Below, piece by piece: positions 35,001-42,634 of a stretch of DNA of 64,000 nucleotides. This DNA comes from Armatimonadota bacterium (GTDB taxonomy: Bacteria > Armatimonadota > Zipacnadia > JAUWAU01). The position numbers and the translations under genes were made by a program. Position 1 is the stretch's first letter. Each line of letters starts with the position of its first letter. The notes under the pieces were generated by a model. That model had not been told where the DNA came from, made no database searches, and saw only the letters and a program-made list of their open reading frames with translations. Location of the stretch: contig JAUWAU010000021.1 of NCBI GenBank assembly GCA_030601885.1, positions 31,295 through 95,294 on the forward strand, in the 5' to 3' direction.

Positions 35001-36467
35001 CTCGAAGTCCACCACCGCGCCGTTCTCGAGGCTGATGTACTTCGAGTCCTGGCCACCGATCTCGAAGATGGTGTCTACCGTCGGGTCGATCTCGATAGCG
35101 GCGCGGGCCTGAGCGGTGATCTCGTTCTTGACCACGTCGGCGCCGATAAAGTCCCCGGTGAGGTAGCGTCCCGAGCCCGTGGTGCAGGCGCCGAGTATCT
35201 CGACGCGATCCCCGACCTCTTCGCCCACCTCCAGCAGGCCGCGGCCCACCGCCTCCAGGGGCTTTCCCGCCGTGGGGAGGTAGCGCTTGGAGAGGACGCG
35301 CTTCTGCGCGTCGAGCACGACCACGTTGGTGCTCAACGAGCCGACATCCACGCCCAGGTATGCCGGTATCTTCTCCTGCTGGGAAGGCGGGGAGTATACG
35401 CGGCTGTCTTTGATGCGCACGCGGCGCAGTTGCAGCGGCTCCAAAGCCGGACCGGCGCTCTCGGGTGCATGGCGCTCCAGCGCGTGGAGCCCGTCGAAGT
35501 TCGGCTCGGCGCCGAGCTGGTCCATCGCCCGGTAGACCGCGCCGATGGCGCCCATCGAGGCGAAATGCTCGGGGATGATCAACTCCTCGTCCGAGAGCGC
35601 GAGCACCTCGCGCATGGCCCTGACGATGCCCTCGTTGGCCGCGACGCCGCCTTGAAATGAGATCGGCGGCTCCAGTTCGGCGGCGGAGCCAACGGTGCTC
35701 TTGAAGTTCCGCACGAGCGCGAAGCACAAGCCGGCGACGATATCCGCGGTCGGCGTTGCCTTCTGCTGCAGGTGGATCATGTCGCTCTTGGCGAATACGC
35801 TGCAGCGACCGGCGACGCGCGGGGGAGACTCCGAGGTGAGGGCCAGGCGGCCGAACTCCTCTATCGACAGTCCCAGACGGCTCGCCTGCTGATCGAGGAA
35901 GGACCCAGTGCCGGCGGCGCACATGGTGTTCATGGCGAAGTCGGCTATCTCCGCGCCGCTGCTGCCGGGTGGCACGGGTTGCTTGTCAACCCGTGAGCTG
36001 GGAGTCCCAGTGGGCACGGGCAGCGAGCTACGCGTGGCACCCCGCGACGGCGACCCCGCCCTACAGTCGGGGCGAAGGAAGATGAGCTTGGAGTCCTCGC
36101 CGCCGATCTCAATGACGGTGCGCACCTGGGGGAGAAGGCGTCCCGTGGCTTCGGCCTGCGCAATGACCTCGTTCACCTGCGTCCCGCCGAGCGCCTCGGC
36201 GACGACCTTCCCGCCGGATCCGGTGGTGGCCAGGCCGAGGATGCGCCCTATGCCGGACTCGTCCAGAGCCTCACGAATGGCGGCGGCCGCGGCTTGCATC
36301 GGCCGCCCCTTGTGCCGCACGTATCGCTCGTAGATGATGCCGCCCCTGGCCCGTTGGTCGGGGCGCCCCGCCCCATAGGAGTCAGGGGCGCCGTCGGGCT
36401 CCAGCAGCACGACATTGATGCTCACGGAGCCGACGTCAACACCCATATAGGCTGCTTCGGCTGCCAC
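32040..36467 (-). CDS. Acyl-CoA dehydratase activase-type protein (BadF/BcrA x2, DUF2229, D-component) with in-frame repeats
   Basis: A protein of about 1475 residues. Two ASKHA ATPase domains of the BadF/BadG/BcrA/BcrD type (about 1-320 and 350-620) each have GVDVGS, a GGxDSK motif and a cysteine loop (NTMCAAGTGSF and NKVCAAGTGSF) expected to ligate a shared 4Fe-4S cluster. A DUF2229 domain (700-930, PKVGIPRALLYHELFPLW) and a 2-hydroxyacyl-CoA dehydratase D-like C-terminus (GGSGGPCRFGQYNAL) follow. The family uses ATP to inject electrons into radical dehydratases; exact partner unknown. The GTG at 36467 with GGGAGGG upstream is chosen; ATG 36446 is possible. Three unrelated repeat elements lie in frame at 32721-32780, 34320-34350 and 35958-36071, with the reading frame kept throughout. 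No dehydratase subunits are seen nearby. Confidence 0.85.
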   Translation of the reverse strand: MAAEAAYMGVDVGSVSINVVLLEPDGAPDSYGAGRPDQRARGGIIYERYVRHKGRPMQAAAAAIREALDESGIGRILGLATTGSGGKVVAEALGGTQVNEVIAQAEATGRLLPQVRTVIEIGGEDSKLIFLRPDCRAGSPSRGATRSSLPVPTGTPSSRVDKQPVPPGSSGAEIADFAMNTMCAAGTGSFLDQQASRLGLSIEEFGRLALTSESPPRVAGRCSVFAKSDMIHLQQKATPTADIVAGLCFALVRNFKSTVGSAAELEPPISFQGGVAANEGIVRAMREVLALSDEELIIPEHFASMGAIGAVYRAMDQLGAEPNFDGLHALERHAPESAGPALEPLQLRRVRIKDSRVYSPPSQQEKIPAYLGVDVGSLSTNVVVLDAQKRVLSKRYLPTAGKPLEAVGRGLLEVGEEVGDRVEILGACTTGSGRYLTGDFIGADVVKNEITAQARAAIEIDPTVDTIFEIGGQDSKYISLENGAVVDFEMNKVCAAGTGSFLEEQAEKLGINIAEEFGELALSSRSPISLGERCTVFMESELLKHQQAGAPREDLIAGLAYSIVYNYLNRVVARKRVGDNIFFQGGVAFNKGVVAAFEHVTGKPITVPEHHEVTGAIGCALIAMEQAPEGKSTFKGFDRSDTEYKITSFECRDCPNRCEINRVKIEGERPLFYGSRCEKFDVDRRKAADEGMPDLFKEREQMLLQGSGQWSVVSGQSDTDTRPRPKVGIPRALLYHELFPLWRGIFEELGCEIVLSDPTNKPIIHQGAEQSVAEMCFPMKVALGHVLDLVEKDIGFIFLPSVINFPRRDERLTDSFVCPYVQGFCYTVRSSVDFEAHGVELLSPVIYLQHGTDHLVDALTPMGRRLGKRRRDVRRAVEAGQQALAAFERAARKRGEEVLAELKDDERAIVIVSRPYNGCDAGANLDIPRKLRNMGVLAMPVDFLPLEDVELPGAWSNMYWHYGVRILAAAELIAEDDRLHAVYLTNFGCGPDSFLHKYFCERLGSKPCLVIEVDEHSADAGMITRCEAFLDSLEATRDREFAAGRLFKPLSIGRLSHRTVLIPNMSPHVYALAAAFERCGMPAEVLPEPDEETLHWGRQYTTGKECFPCIVTTGDMVKFTKSSEFDRHKHVFFMGGSGGPCRFGQYNALQRMVLDELGYDDVPIYAPNQASSFYNEMGIVGRKFLRQAWRGVVAVDMIEKALRETQPYEVEPGAAGRAHERSLEELCEAIRAPSPKRLATRKGGWRVGDTDDDLVGVMQRAADRFAAVEVDRGERRPIIGLVGEFYIRANRFSNQDVVGKIEALGGEVWMAPIFEWFLYRNFRRGMRWRIAGEHRLRMKNWLTDWVQKRDEHALAKPFHDLLRNATEPSSLEVLEYAAPYIHQSFEGEAIMTVGKAVDFVRKGLSGVVSVMPFTCMPGTISEAILKRVREEEGGFPFLNMVYDGLEQSTAETRLEAFMHQARAYMGSNLQPVRAE
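32721..32780. repeat. Palindromic element inside the activase gene
   Basis: Starts with the 16-mer GTCGCCGACGCGCCAT, identical to that in the 174-base tandem unit at 30511 and 30685, then TAGCCGCTTTGGCGACGGCGCG at its far side, which differs from the tandem-unit hairpin in few bases. An extra CCGCCTTTGCGAGTCGC lies in the middle. The two ends form a hairpin. In the protein it gives the Arg/Lys/Gly-rich stretch PSPKRLATRKGGWRVGDTD between RAP and LVGVMQRAADRF. Confidence 0.7.
34320..34350. repeat. Heptamer tandem repeat inside the activase gene
   Basis: Four units of TGACCAC / TAACCAC (the complement of GTGGTCA, GTGGTTA) plus a partial fifth. Translated on the coding strand they give GQWSVVSGQ, placed between the end of one domain (MLLQ) and the DUF2229 start (PKVGIPRALL). 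The same heptamer lies after the second sulfatase at 2871-2900. Confidence 0.75.
35958..36071. repeat. 114-base palindromic element inside the first ASKHA domain
   Basis: About 38 codons (P-D-C-R to P-G-S-S, Ser/Pro/Arg-rich) separate DSKLIFLR from GAEIADFAMNTMC. The second ASKHA domain of the same protein reads DSKYISLENGAVVDFEMNKVC with no insert. The DNA has the hairpin CACGGGTTG-CTTGT-CAACCCGTG (35973-35995) and a CCCCG/CGGGG stem near 36054-36072. Its end matches ACAAGCAACCCGTGCCACCC of the intergenic cluster at 12535-12558. Confidence 0.85.
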
Positions 36468-36754
36468 GAGACGAGAATCCCTCCCGGGGTGGGTAGCTTG
36501 CGGGCCCGCTGCGGAGGTCACGCACGTGTACAAATAGAGCTTCGCCGCGATGCTGTCTGTTCCTGCCTGGGAACGGGGGCATTGATACAGCAGCGGGGGT
36601 GCTCTGGACTGTAGGCTGGCCCACTGCCCCATGTGCGTGAGGGCCGCTCAACCATTCTCGTTGCCGGCCTGTCTTCCTGAATACAAGGAGCGGCTGAACC
36701 GTGACAGCCTCGGACGCACAACTGGTGAAGCGGTCGTGGAGCGGCGATCAGGCG

Positions 36755-37060
36755 GCCTTCGGCCGAAATCTTCGGGGCAGTCATCATGTTGCGGGGCGAC
36801 ACCCGGAAACGATGAAGATTGCTGTGCTGGCCCATCTGTCAGGGATCGACAGAGGGACGGCAGCGAGCCACAGGTACTCGCCTACAGAAAGGCACACGAC
36901 GGAATCTCCGAAGCAGTCATCATGTTGCGGGGCGACACCCGGAAACGATGAAGATCTCCGCGCTGAGGTTCGCGGGCTCTGTCTACTGAGGCAAAGGCCG
37001 GCGGGGAAGGGCATCCCCGCCCTACAACTCGGCCCGCAGCCAAATCTTCGAGGCAGGTCG
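36755..37060. repeat. Mosaic repeat block C, inverted copies
   Basis: This block fills most of the 36468-37060 gap. GGAAACGATGAAGAT (the reverse of the CATCGTTTCC module) occurs at about 36804 and 36941, each preceded by CATCATGTTGCGGGGCGAC. A 34-base stretch at 36991-37024, with palindromic core GCGGGGA-AGGGCA-TCCCCGC, recurs with one change at 63852-63885. The end adjoins the lptD stop, and CTGCCTCGAAGATTTGG (inverted) begins about 5 bases after it. Positions 36468-36755 show nothing recognisable apart from possible activase leader. Confidence 0.8.
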
Positions 37061-39523
37061 TCAGTACAGCGACCCTTGGGTTATGTCGAAGCTCTGGCCG
37101 CGTATTCCGTGGCCGAGCCGCGGCGGGGCGATGGCGAAGGCCTTGATGCCCACATTGACCATCACGGAGCGCTGCTGCTTGCTGTAGGTGAGCGAAGCCG
37201 TCCAGCAATGCAGATCGCGGGTGACGCGCAGGTCGGCGAAGTCCAACTCCTTCCGGATGCCGTTGTAGCCGGCCAACACCTCCAAGCGCCATTTGCGCAG
37301 AGGCCAATCGAGGGTGCCGCGGACGCGGCCAAGCTGGCTGAGCTCGAGGTCATATCGCGAGCTGAGGCCGAAGCTCATTCCCCCCGGCCGCACGCGTTCC
37401 AGCTCCAGCAGCAGTGGTCGGAAGGCGTCGCGCTCGATGCTGTAGCCAGTGGAGAGGTCGAAGAGGGTGCCTCGGGCGAGCGGAAAGCGGCTGCGCAGGA
37501 GCAGATCCTGGTGGCGATCACGCTCGAAATCGAACCCTCCCCCGAGCTCGATCCGAGACCCGCCTATTCCGCCACCGGTGCGGGCCAGGCGCCAGCGCGC
37601 CGCGCTTCGAGTGCCCACGGCGTCGAAGCGCAGTGGAGCGAAGCCGTGCGGGTCCGTGAGGTCATAGCTGATGTCGCTCCGCCAGTGGCGGCCGTAGCGA
37701 TTCTGCAGGGAGAGGCGCGTTCCAATGACGTACTGAGCCGTTCCGTCGCTGTAGAAGCCCTGCTGGAACTGCGTCCGCCAGTCGATCTCGCTGCTGCCAC
37801 CGAGCTGTATCCGCCGGGGCGTCAGGTCGAATCGCATGAACGTGCGGAAGATGTCACCCCCGGTGGGCCGCTGGCGAAACTGGCCGAAACTTAGCTCGGC
37901 ATCGATGGGAAGCTCCCGAAGCGACCGGACGCCAAGACGCCGGGTGCTCGAGTGCAGCGTGAGCACCGGCAGGCGCTCCAGGATGGAGAGGTTGTCATCG
38001 AGCGTGAAGCGGTCGCCGTCCAGATCGAACCGCCGCTCGGCCTGGAGTCGCCAATCGAAAGGTCGGTCCAGATTGCGCCGGCCGAACTCGAGCTGGGTGT
38101 TCAACTCCAGATCGTCCGCGCGGCCGACGGCGCCCGTTTCGCGGAAATTGAGGAGCACACTACTGCGGAGGCCGCCGCCGTACTGCTCATCATCGCGGAG
38201 CTGCACGGTGGAGCGTATCGAGCCACCAAAGCTGCTGACGGTCTCGTTGCGCCGGAAGGCCAGCTCGAAGGACGAGTTCTGGTCTCGGTTTCGCAGAATC
38301 ATGCCCACGTCGGACGATTCCGTCGAGCCGCGGGCGTAGCCGCTGTTCGTCTGAAAGCTCGCGGTGGTGTCGGCGCTGAAGGTAGTGGAGAAGTCGTACG
38401 TGTGCCGCGCCCGAGTGGTGAAGCTGCCCTCCTGCGGCTCCCAGAAGACGAAGACTTCGCCCCCCTGCTCTCGGGCGTACACGAAGTGCTCTGCCCCAAT
38501 CCCCAACCCGCGACGTTGGGACAGATTGAGCCGAAAGGCCCCGGAGGCCTCTCGGCCACTCGTGTAGGGGAAGCTGATGCGCAGGAACCGCCCTTCAGTG
38601 CGATTTCGACCGAAGGCCGGGATGACGGAGGAACGCCGGCGGTTGAGCGGGATCGTCAGGCTTCCCGGGTAGCGAAACACCGTTTTGCCGAGAATGCGCA
38701 GTCTCGGCCGCTTAAGCTTGAGCTGCTTGCCCGGAGTGACGTCCACCTCAGGCGACAGGAAGAAGTAGTGGGGCTCATCCCGGTCGCAACTCGTCAGCAG
38801 ACCCCGCCGCACACGCATGAAGTTCGCTTGTGGCTCCACGTGCACGGCCTCGCCCTCGACGTATAGCGGCTCCAACGGCCAGGGGCCGGGGAATAGCTCG
38901 GTGTCCAGCATGGCTCGAACGCTGCCACGCGCATCCGCCGCCTTGGTGCCCAGGTCCACCTCGAGTTCGTCCTGCGTTACGACGATGTTTTCCCGCTCGA
39001 TGCGCACGTTTCCCTTGAATATCGCCACGTCCGATCCAATGTCTATGAGCATCGAATCGGCGCTGATGGCTACCTCCTCGTAGCGTGTCACCCCGGCCTC
39101 GGTTACAGGCTCCCTGACGACCACGCGAATGTTGCCTTCGCCGAGGAGGATGTCGCGCTTCTCGTCGAATCGGGCGTAATCGACGTTAAGGATGTCGATC
39201 CTGTCCTCTTCGGACACCTCGACAGGCTTGGGTTCGCCTTCCGTGGTGGGCGCCGACGGTGTCTCAGTGGAGGCGCCCTCTGGGGCGGGTGCAGCCTCGG
39301 CGAGGGGTTCGCCCGCTTCGTCATCCTCCCTGGGGGCGGGAGCCGCCACATCTGGCTGTGGAGCTGCCGGGCCGGTGGCCTGATCGTCGTCGGCCGCCAT
39401 GCCCGGCATAGCGGCGCCGATGAGGAGACTGAGGGCCAACAGCCAGCCCCACCCGTACGGGCGTGCCCTCCTGCGGCGCAGCCGATGCGGCGGCGATGTT
39501 CGTGCCTTTGGCAGCAGCGTCAT
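37061..39523 (-). CDS. lptD: LPS-assembly protein LptD
   Basis: An 820-residue outer-membrane protein. After a signal peptide (about residues 25-44, GWLLALSLLIGAAMPGMAA) and an acidic Pro/Ala linker comes an OstA/LptA-like domain (about 110-220; ISADSMLIDIGSDVAIFKG, VRIERENIVVTQDELEVDL), then a large beta-barrel rich in alternating hydrophobic strands to the C-terminus. LptD with LptE inserts lipopolysaccharide into the outer leaflet, which implies a diderm cell. Length and layout fit the family. Its ribosome site (CCGGAG) overlaps the lptF/G stop, 12 bases ahead of ATG, so the two are co-transcribed. No LptE is seen here. The acidic linker is longer than usual. Confidence 0.88.
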   Translation of the reverse strand: MTLLPKARTSPPHRLRRRRARPYGWGWLLALSLLIGAAMPGMAADDDQATGPAAPQPDVAAPAPREDDEAGEPLAEAAPAPEGASTETPSAPTTEGEPKPVEVSEEDRIDILNVDYARFDEKRDILLGEGNIRVVVREPVTEAGVTRYEEVAISADSMLIDIGSDVAIFKGNVRIERENIVVTQDELEVDLGTKAADARGSVRAMLDTELFPGPWPLEPLYVEGEAVHVEPQANFMRVRRGLLTSCDRDEPHYFFLSPEVDVTPGKQLKLKRPRLRILGKTVFRYPGSLTIPLNRRRSSVIPAFGRNRTEGRFLRISFPYTSGREASGAFRLNLSQRRGLGIGAEHFVYAREQGGEVFVFWEPQEGSFTTRARHTYDFSTTFSADTTASFQTNSGYARGSTESSDVGMILRNRDQNSSFELAFRRNETVSSFGGSIRSTVQLRDDEQYGGGLRSSVLLNFRETGAVGRADDLELNTQLEFGRRNLDRPFDWRLQAERRFDLDGDRFTLDDNLSILERLPVLTLHSSTRRLGVRSLRELPIDAELSFGQFRQRPTGGDIFRTFMRFDLTPRRIQLGGSSEIDWRTQFQQGFYSDGTAQYVIGTRLSLQNRYGRHWRSDISYDLTDPHGFAPLRFDAVGTRSAARWRLARTGGGIGGSRIELGGGFDFERDRHQDLLLRSRFPLARGTLFDLSTGYSIERDAFRPLLLELERVRPGGMSFGLSSRYDLELSQLGRVRGTLDWPLRKWRLEVLAGYNGIRKELDFADLRVTRDLHCWTASLTYSKQQRSVMVNVGIKAFAIAPPRLGHGIRGQSFDITQGSLY

Positions 39524-39535
39524 GCGAACTCCGGG

Positions 39536-40600
39536 CTAGCGTGTGCGAAGCAGGAGCCACACCCCAACTCCGCCAAACACCACATTCTGCCACCAGGCGG
39601 CGACGGCCGGGGGAAGTGCCCCGCTATTGCCCAGCATGTCGCTCCACAGCTTGAGCAGATAGTACGCACACATGACGCCGAGGGCGAGCAGTGCTCCAGT
39701 GAGGCTCCCGCCCCGGCCGAATCTCACCGTCATCGTGCCACCCAGAACGGCGAAGACCAGGCAGGCGAGCGGGAGCGCGAGTGCCCAGTGCATCTGCACT
39801 CGATATCGGGCCAACAGGCGTGCATCCTGCTCCCGGAGCCTCCGCAACTCGCGGGTAAGCTCTCGCAGTCCCATGTCCTCGACACCAACCCGGCTGCTCC
39901 AATACTCTGCGATGGCTTCCCGGACGTCTATGTCGATGCGCTCCGCCGTCGCCAGGTGAAACTGGCCCTTCGGCGTCACGAAGTAGATCGTAGGCTCGTG
40001 AATCTGCAATACACCATCCCGGAGCGTCGCTCGGTCGGCGAGAGTCACCCAGGGCAGATCGTCTGGCACGATGTGAAAGGCCAGCAGCCCTTCTGCCCCG
40101 TTCTCTGTGGCCTCGAGAGCGTATACGAGGTCGTTTGGCGTTGCTTTGAGGAACCGCCGCGTAGCCAGCGCGAAGGCCCGTTCGCCCAGCTCTATGTTCC
40201 TCGCCAGGTTGGCCGAGGCCGTGTTGGCCCACGGAACCACGAACTCGTCCACCGTGAAGCATACAATGCTTGCGCCGAGACCGAACGCGAAGGTCGGCGC
40301 CAGGATGCGGGGCAGGGAGAGTCCGCCGGTCCGCAGTGCCGACAGTTCGCCGTCCCCAACCAACCGGTTCACCGCGAGGGCGCACGCGAAGAGGGTGGCC
40401 ACCGGCAGCGCCCACGTCACCGCCCAGGGCACGTGGAAAAGCGCGAGGCGCACCACTGTGGTGACGGGAACCTGCTTCTCCACGATGCCCTCCACCATCG
40501 TCCACAGCATGTGGCCCACGAGCAGGAGAACGAACCCGCCGAGGCCCACGAGCAGTGGCCCGATCATCTCGCGGATCAGATACTTGTCGAGCGTGCGCAT
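39536..40600 (-). CDS. LptF/LptG-family LPS export permease
   Basis: A 354-residue YjgP/YjgQ-family protein. The ATG at 40600 opens MRTLDKYLIREMIGPLLVGLG, the usual N-terminus of this family. An earlier ATG at 40747 adds an Arg-rich stretch and is rejected. It has six membrane helices, three before and three after a periplasmic beta-jellyroll domain (about residues 125-270: EATENGAEGLLAFHIVPDD, FVTPKGQFHLATAERID). It would work with the LptB ATPase to extract LPS and hand it to the periplasmic bridge ending in LptD. LptF and LptG cannot be told apart with confidence; only one copy is present here. It is divergent from the ECF sigma operon. Confidence 0.87.
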   Translation of the reverse strand: MRTLDKYLIREMIGPLLVGLGGFVLLLVGHMLWTMVEGIVEKQVPVTTVVRLALFHVPWAVTWALPVATLFACALAVNRLVGDGELSALRTGGLSLPRILAPTFAFGLGASIVCFTVDEFVVPWANTASANLARNIELGERAFALATRRFLKATPNDLVYALEATENGAEGLLAFHIVPDDLPWVTLADRATLRDGVLQIHEPTIYFVTPKGQFHLATAERIDIDVREAIAEYWSSRVGVEDMGLRELTRELRRLREQDARLLARYRVQMHWALALPLACLVFAVLGGTMTVRFGRGGSLTGALLALGVMCAYYLLKLWSDMLGNSGALPPAVAAWWQNVVFGGVGVWLLLRTR

Positions 40601-40773
40601 TCTTGGCGACCGTCCCGGCGCTTCTCCTACCCTTTGACGACAGCCACGGCCCTTACGTTTCATCCCGCGCCCGCACGAATACAAGGAGCGCCCACAGGCG
40701 CGTCCGAGACGCCTTCGACACGCAGCCGTTTTGCCCCTTCTCGCCACCTTGGTGTGGCCGGTCGCACGGGCGT

Positions 40774-40803
40774 TTGACCGCCACGAACAGTGCCGTGTAT
40801 ACT
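40774..40803 (+). promoter_or_regulatory. Sigma70-type promoter for the ECF sigma operon
   Basis: TTGACC (40774-40779), 18-base spacer, then TATACT (40798-40803). Transcription would start near 40810 and run into the sigma gene. A short frame with a good AAGGA site (ATG 40916 to TGA 41048) lies in the leader and stops 4 bases before the preferred sigma start, which could couple their translation. Confidence 0.6.
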
Positions 40804-41054
40804 ACATCGGTAGAGCGCATCGTGGTGCAAGACTGGTGGGATGGACTCCCGAGCGCGTGGGGCATTGATATCGGCGCGCTCGTCTCATAGATTCCGCATA
40901 AGCCGAAGGAACAATATGCGCGATGGGCTGTTCGTTAAACGGAATGAGCTCGCAGGCAGCGATAATCGCTGGGCCGGGCCCGAAGGTGGTTGGTTCCGGG
41001 GAGGCCGCTCTGCTGGGGCAGTTGGCCAGGCCGGCTGTCGTTGGGGCTGAGCAT

Positions 41055-41690
41055 GTGCTTTCCCGGGAGGGCACGCTCGTCAGCAAGGCGCAGAGCGGGG
41101 ACGTAGATGCCTTCGCCCACCTGGTGGACGAGCACCAGAACACCATCTTCGGCATCATCTACCGCATGTGCGGCGGAGGCGAGGACCTCCAGGATCTGGG
41201 GCAAGAGGTCTTCGTTCGTGCCTTTCAGGCCATCGCCAAGTTTCAGTATCGCGATCCGGCCAGCTTCCGCACCTGGATGTGTCGCATCGCTGTCAACGTC
41301 TGTATAAACGAGCTGCGTCGCCGGCGGCGCCGCAGCCGGGTCGAGGCATCGTCGCTGGACGAGATGGTGCAGACCGAGAACGGGGAGGTCGAGCGGCTGA
41401 TCCCCGATGACTCGCAGGCGCCGCACGCTGTGGCGGAACAGAACGAGCTGCAGCAGCTTGTCCATTCCGTGTTGGACCAGCTTTCGCCGCATCACCGGGC
41501 TGTGCTGATCATGGTGGACATCGAGGGGCTCAGCTACGAGGAAGCGGCGCAGGCCATGAGTTGCTCGCTTGGCACGCTGAAGTCGCGCCTATCGCGGGCG
41601 CGTGCCGCCTTTAAGTCGAAGTATCAGCAGTATCGTCTCGGTGGGCCGCTGGATACGGCCGGAAGCACCGGCCCGCAGGAGTCAGCATAG
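41055..41690 (+). CDS. ECF RNA polymerase sigma factor (RpoE-like)
   Basis: With GTG 41055 this gives 211 residues, the usual length for an extracytoplasmic-function sigma factor. Region 2 is visible as SKAQSGDVDAFAHLVDEHQN, GGGEDLQDLGQEVFVRAFQ and RDPASFRTWMCRIAVNVCIN; region 4 as LDQLSPHHRAVLIMVDIEGLSYEEAAQAM and GTLKSRLSRARA. Earlier in-frame ATGs at 40923 and 40944 would add about 44 residues of poor coding character. It is followed after 21 bases by an anti-sigma factor with a zinc finger, the classic sensor pair. It is divergent from lptF/G-lptD, so envelope or LPS stress is a reasonable but unproven signal. The operon continues into four more exported proteins. Confidence 0.9.
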   Translation: MLSREGTLVSKAQSGDVDAFAHLVDEHQNTIFGIIYRMCGGGEDLQDLGQEVFVRAFQAIAKFQYRDPASFRTWMCRIAVNVCINELRRRRRRSRVEASSLDEMVQTENGEVERLIPDDSQAPHAVAEQNELQQLVHSVLDQLSPHHRAVLIMVDIEGLSYEEAAQAMSCSLGTLKSRLSRARAAFKSKYQQYRLGGPLDTAGSTGPQESA

Positions 41691-41711
41691 TCAGGGCCCA
41701 GGAGGATCATC

Positions 41712-42563
41712 ATGCGCTGCCGAAAGGTGCAAAAGCTGCTGTCCCTGTATGGGGACGGCAAGCTGCCACGGCGGACGGCGGAGGGTATCGAGACGCATTT
41801 GGCCGCCTGCACCGAGTGCCGGTGCGAGGCCGCCGAGCTGGACGAGGCGTTGAGCGCTCTGCGCGGAGTGCCGCGCCTGCGTCCCGCGCCGGCGTTCAAA
41901 CGCGCCGTCATCGCCGCCGTTCGGCGCGAGGCTGTACAAACGCGCCAGGGCGCCTGGGAGTGGGTGCTGGTGCGGCAGCCAGCGCTGGCCACAGTTGCCG
42001 TGACGGCCTGCGTGCTTCTGGGTGCCGTCGCCATCTGGACGCACGGCAGGCAGGCGCCACTGATAACGCCTGTTCGGGAGATGATTGCCCAGAGCCCGGC
42101 GGAGCCCGCGGAGATGCCGGTAGCCGCTGAGGAGAGTCGCCCGACACCCGTCCCAGGACCGAAGGTTGTCCGACCGCGCGCGGGGGCCAGGCCGGTGCGA
42201 GTGGCGATGGGACGTCGGCATGTGCGGCGAGCGCGACCAGCGCCGCCTCCGCCGGCCGCGACGGTTGAGAACGAAGTTGAGCCTGAGGTGGTTGGCGAGG
42301 AGCGGACAGAGGAATCGCCGCTCGAATTGGACGTCAGCTCAGGGGCGCTCGTCCGAGCGGTGGTGTGGGGTGCGCTGTCCGCCGATGTGGCGAGCGAGGC
42401 CGATGAGGGCGACGAGAGCGGGGGCGTTTCAGGATTCGCGTCCTGGACTGCCAACAGCATATTGGGCGGCGACATATTGAGCACGGAATCCGCACCTGGG
42501 CCGATCATGGCGGAGGGATCTGCTTCGGAGGCGCCGGAGGGCACTGAGGTGACACACCTCTAG
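41712..42563 (+). CDS. Zinc-finger anti-sigma factor (membrane anchored)
   Basis: A 283-residue anti-sigma factor, with AGGAGG 6 bases before ATG 41712. The N-terminal ZAS/zf-HC2 domain has C3, H28, C33 and C36 (HLAACTEC), which would bind the sigma factor and a zinc ion. One membrane helix lies at about residues 90-108 (LATVAVTACVLLGAVAIW). The periplasmic part is a long Pro/Ala/Glu-rich linker (PAPPPPAATVENEVEPEVV) with no recognised sensor domain, which is unusual: the signal might be read by the proteins encoded downstream. It is directly paired with the sigma gene in one operon. Confidence 0.88.
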   Translation: MRCRKVQKLLSLYGDGKLPRRTAEGIETHLAACTECRCEAAELDEALSALRGVPRLRPAPAFKRAVIAAVRREAVQTRQGAWEWVLVRQPALATVAVTACVLLGAVAIWTHGRQAPLITPVREMIAQSPAEPAEMPVAAEESRPTPVPGPKVVRPRAGARPVRVAMGRRHVRRARPAPPPPAATVENEVEPEVVGEERTEESPLELDVSSGALVRAVVWGALSADVASEADEGDESGGVSGFASWTANSILGGDILSTESAPGPIMAEGSASEAPEGTEVTHL

Positions 42564-42634
42564 GCACTGCGAGGCACGCGCGCACGATATCGCACAGAGA
42601 GCAGGCGGGCCGCGAGGGAGGCCGGAGAGGTCGA

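Noticed and set aside
30338..37060. Insertion sequence or transposon as source of the repeats
   Set aside because: No transposase frame, terminal inverted repeats or target duplications were found near the blocks.
40916..41050. A 44-codon leader peptide as a stand-alone gene
   Set aside because: It has a good AAGGA and ends 4 bases before the sigma start, but third-position G+C is no higher than in the other frame, so it is kept only as a possible leader.
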